Shown: positions 5,826 to 6,856 of the stretch, piece after piece
Position numbering within the stretch: position 1 is the stretch's first letter
How the letters are laid out: every line of letters begins with the position of its first letter
Position numbers and translations under genes: made by a program
NCBI GenBank assembly: GCA_021779635.1
Contig: JAJYAH010000378.1
Span: forward strand, 1 to 6,856
From: Pseudomonadota bacterium
GTDB lineage: Bacteria > Pseudomonadota > Alphaproteobacteria > Rhizobiales > Xanthobacteraceae
DNA length: 6,856 bases
Reading direction: 5' to 3'
Notes under the pieces: model-generated
What the model was told of the DNA's origin: nothing
What the model saw: the letters and a program-made list of their open reading frames with translations, nothing else
Database searches by the model: none

Positions 5826-6703
5826 GCCACGGTCCGCTTCGGTGCGGACCGGACGTCACCCGGGTCGGCAAGGCGGATGGCGAGGCTGCCGGACGTCAGC
5901 GGCGTTCCCGCATCGAGCGCGTCGGCGGCGCGATCGATCCGGATCAGCGCGAGACCGGCGCCGTCAGCCGACGACCCCATGGTGCCCAGCGATTTGTCGC
6001 CGGCGAGAATGGCTTCGCCCGGCGCCGGGGCCGGGCCGTCAAGAACAACCCGAAGTGTTCGGGTGCGCGCGGTGCCGCGATGCTGCATCCGCGACACCAC
6101 CTCCTGGCCGACATAACAGCCCTTGTCGAAATCGACACCGTGCAGGCGGTCCATGTTGGTTTCATGCGGAAACGTGTCGCCATAGATGAAGTCGAGCCCG
6201 CCGCGGGGAACGCCCGAGGCGATGCGGTGCGCATCATAGGCGGCGCTGTCGACCAGTTCGGCGCCGATCAGATCGGCGGCTTTTTGTGCGAGTTCCTCGG
6301 GAACGAGAATCCGCCAGCCGAGCGCTGCCTGGCGCGGATCGGCGAATGTCAGATCGGGCTTGACGGTGGGATCGCCGTCCCATGCCGCGAGCACGCCGAG
6401 ACTGTCCGACAGATTTTCGACCTGAACCTTGGCGCGCAGCTTGTAGAAACCGAGCTTGTCGGCAAGGCCTTGCGCCAGCACGCGCGGGCAATCGATCAGG
6501 AAACCGCCGCCATGGCCGGAAGGGGCTTCCGTGATCAGGAAATCCACAATTATCTTGCCCTGCGGCGTCAGCAACGCGCCAAACCGGCCGAAGTCGGGCC
6601 GCAGCAGTGTCATGTCGGTGGTGACAAGGCCGTTGAGAAAGTCGCGGGCGTCGCTGCCGCTGACCTTGACCACGCCCCGGTCGGCAAGAAACGCTGCTTT
6701 CAT
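5822..6703 (-). CDS. ygfZ: YgfZ/IBA57 family folate-binding Fe-S cluster maturation protein
   Basis: The 293-residue protein belongs to the tetrahydrofolate-binding YgfZ/GcvT-like family, which in bacteria and mitochondria (IBA57) assists maturation of certain 4Fe-4S proteins. The family motif KGCYxGQE is present at about 194-201, with the conserved Cys196, followed by SRMQHRGTARTR. The N-terminal part shows SGSDARDFLNGLVTTD (about 16-30) and LLTPQGKIIVDFLI, typical of the first GcvT-like domain. No membrane segment or signal peptide is seen. I chose the ATG at 6701-6703: AAGAGA lies just upstream, and the protein begins MKAAFLADRG as family members do. The frame stays open for 45 more codons to 6838, but those run through a palindromic intergenic repeat and are unlikely to be translated. 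The TGA overlaps the ATG of tag by 4 nt. It is the first gene of the visible operon. Confidence 0.94.
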   Translation of the reverse strand: MKAAFLADRGVVKVSGSDARDFLNGLVTTDMTLLRPDFGRFGALLTPQGKIIVDFLITEAPSGHGGGFLIDCPRVLAQGLADKLGFYKLRAKVQVENLSDSLGVLAAWDGDPTVKPDLTFADPRQAALGWRILVPEELAQKAADLIGAELVDSAAYDAHRIASGVPRGGLDFIYGDTFPHETNMDRLHGVDFDKGCYVGQEVVSRMQHRGTARTRTLRVVLDGPAPAPGEAILAGDKSLGTMGSSADGAGLALIRIDRAADALDAGTPLTSGSLAIRLADPGDVRSAPKRTVA

Positions 6704-6733
6704 ACCAAATTCTCTTGTGACATGTTGCTGCAG

Positions 6734-6762
6734 AACGTAAGCCGCCAAGTCATAAACGACAA
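6734..6762 (-). promoter_or_regulatory. Weak candidate promoter for the ygfZ-tag-HD operon
   Basis: On the minus strand TTGTCG (6757-6762, four of six bases matching TTGACA) is followed after 17 bases by TACGTT (6734-6739, three of six matching TATAAT). The position, about 30 bases before the ygfZ start codon, is right for a short leader. The hexamers are poor matches, so this is only a suggestion. Confidence 0.2.
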
Positions 6763-6785
6763 GACCTGCGCGGCTTGGGCTCACC

Positions 6786-6827
6786 TCATCCTCAAGGAGC
6801 GGGTGCAGCCCGCGTCTCGAAGGATGA
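6786..6827. repeat. Dispersed palindromic intergenic element (second family)
   Basis: Outer arms TCATCCT (6786-6792) and AGGATGA (6821-6827) and inner arms GCGGG (6799-6803) and CCCGC (6809-6813) are exact reverse complements, giving a stem-loop with an internal loop and a TGCAG tip. The pattern, with the segments AGGAGC and CGTCTCGAAGGATG, resembles a very abundant repeat I recall from Bradyrhizobium-group intergenic regions. That family link is from memory and unverified. It lies 83 nt upstream of the ygfZ start codon and differs in sequence from the element at 3-51. Confidence 0.7.
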
Positions 6828-6856
6828 ACAATCGGCACCGAATATCTCTCGTGCTT

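Overview
The window reads as a chromosomal segment of a high-GC alphaproteobacterium of the Rhizobiales, most likely from the Bradyrhizobium/Rhodopseudomonas/Nitrobacter group. The evidence is the GC-rich coding, the protein families present, and two short palindromic elements at the window ends that resemble dispersed intergenic repeats I recall from those genomes. The genus is an inference. No phage, insertion sequence, CRISPR, tRNA or rRNA signal was seen.

All six genes lie on the minus strand, so transcription runs from high to low coordinates. In that order they are: (1) a YgfZ/IBA57-type folate-binding Fe-S maturation protein (5822-6703); (2) DNA-3-methyladenine glycosylase I, Tag (5199-5825); (3) an HD-domain phosphohydrolase resembling the YfbR 5'-nucleotidase (4582-5202); (4) a small Cys-based tyrosine/dual-specificity phosphatase (3962-4468); (5) an NrtR-related regulator with a degenerate Nudix domain and a winged helix, probably the alphaproteobacterial NAD-biosynthesis regulator NadQ (2900-3877); (6) a very large multi-spanning DUF2339 membrane protein (123-2819). 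A clear Rho-independent terminator (52-99) closes the block.

Genes 1-3 are joined by two 4-nt ATGA stop/start overlaps and almost certainly form one translationally coupled operon. A 113-nt gap follows. It holds a 14-bp tandem repeat of about four units and then a perfect TATAAT box just upstream of the phosphatase, so genes 4-6 may have their own promoter. The 84-nt gap between phosphatase and regulator is filled by a long inverted repeat whose 3' arm covers the weak ribosome binding site of the regulator. The 80-nt gap before DUF2339 holds a strong Shine-Dalgarno sequence and a short palindrome.

The gene set is housekeeping and maintenance: Fe-S assembly, alkylation repair, nucleotide clean-up, phosphatase signalling, NAD control and an envelope protein of unknown role. 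I found no convincing new defence or mobile system. The most interesting signals are in the intergenic regions: the regulator leader inverted repeat, and the 14-bp tandem repeat that can pair with the 3' end of the HD gene.
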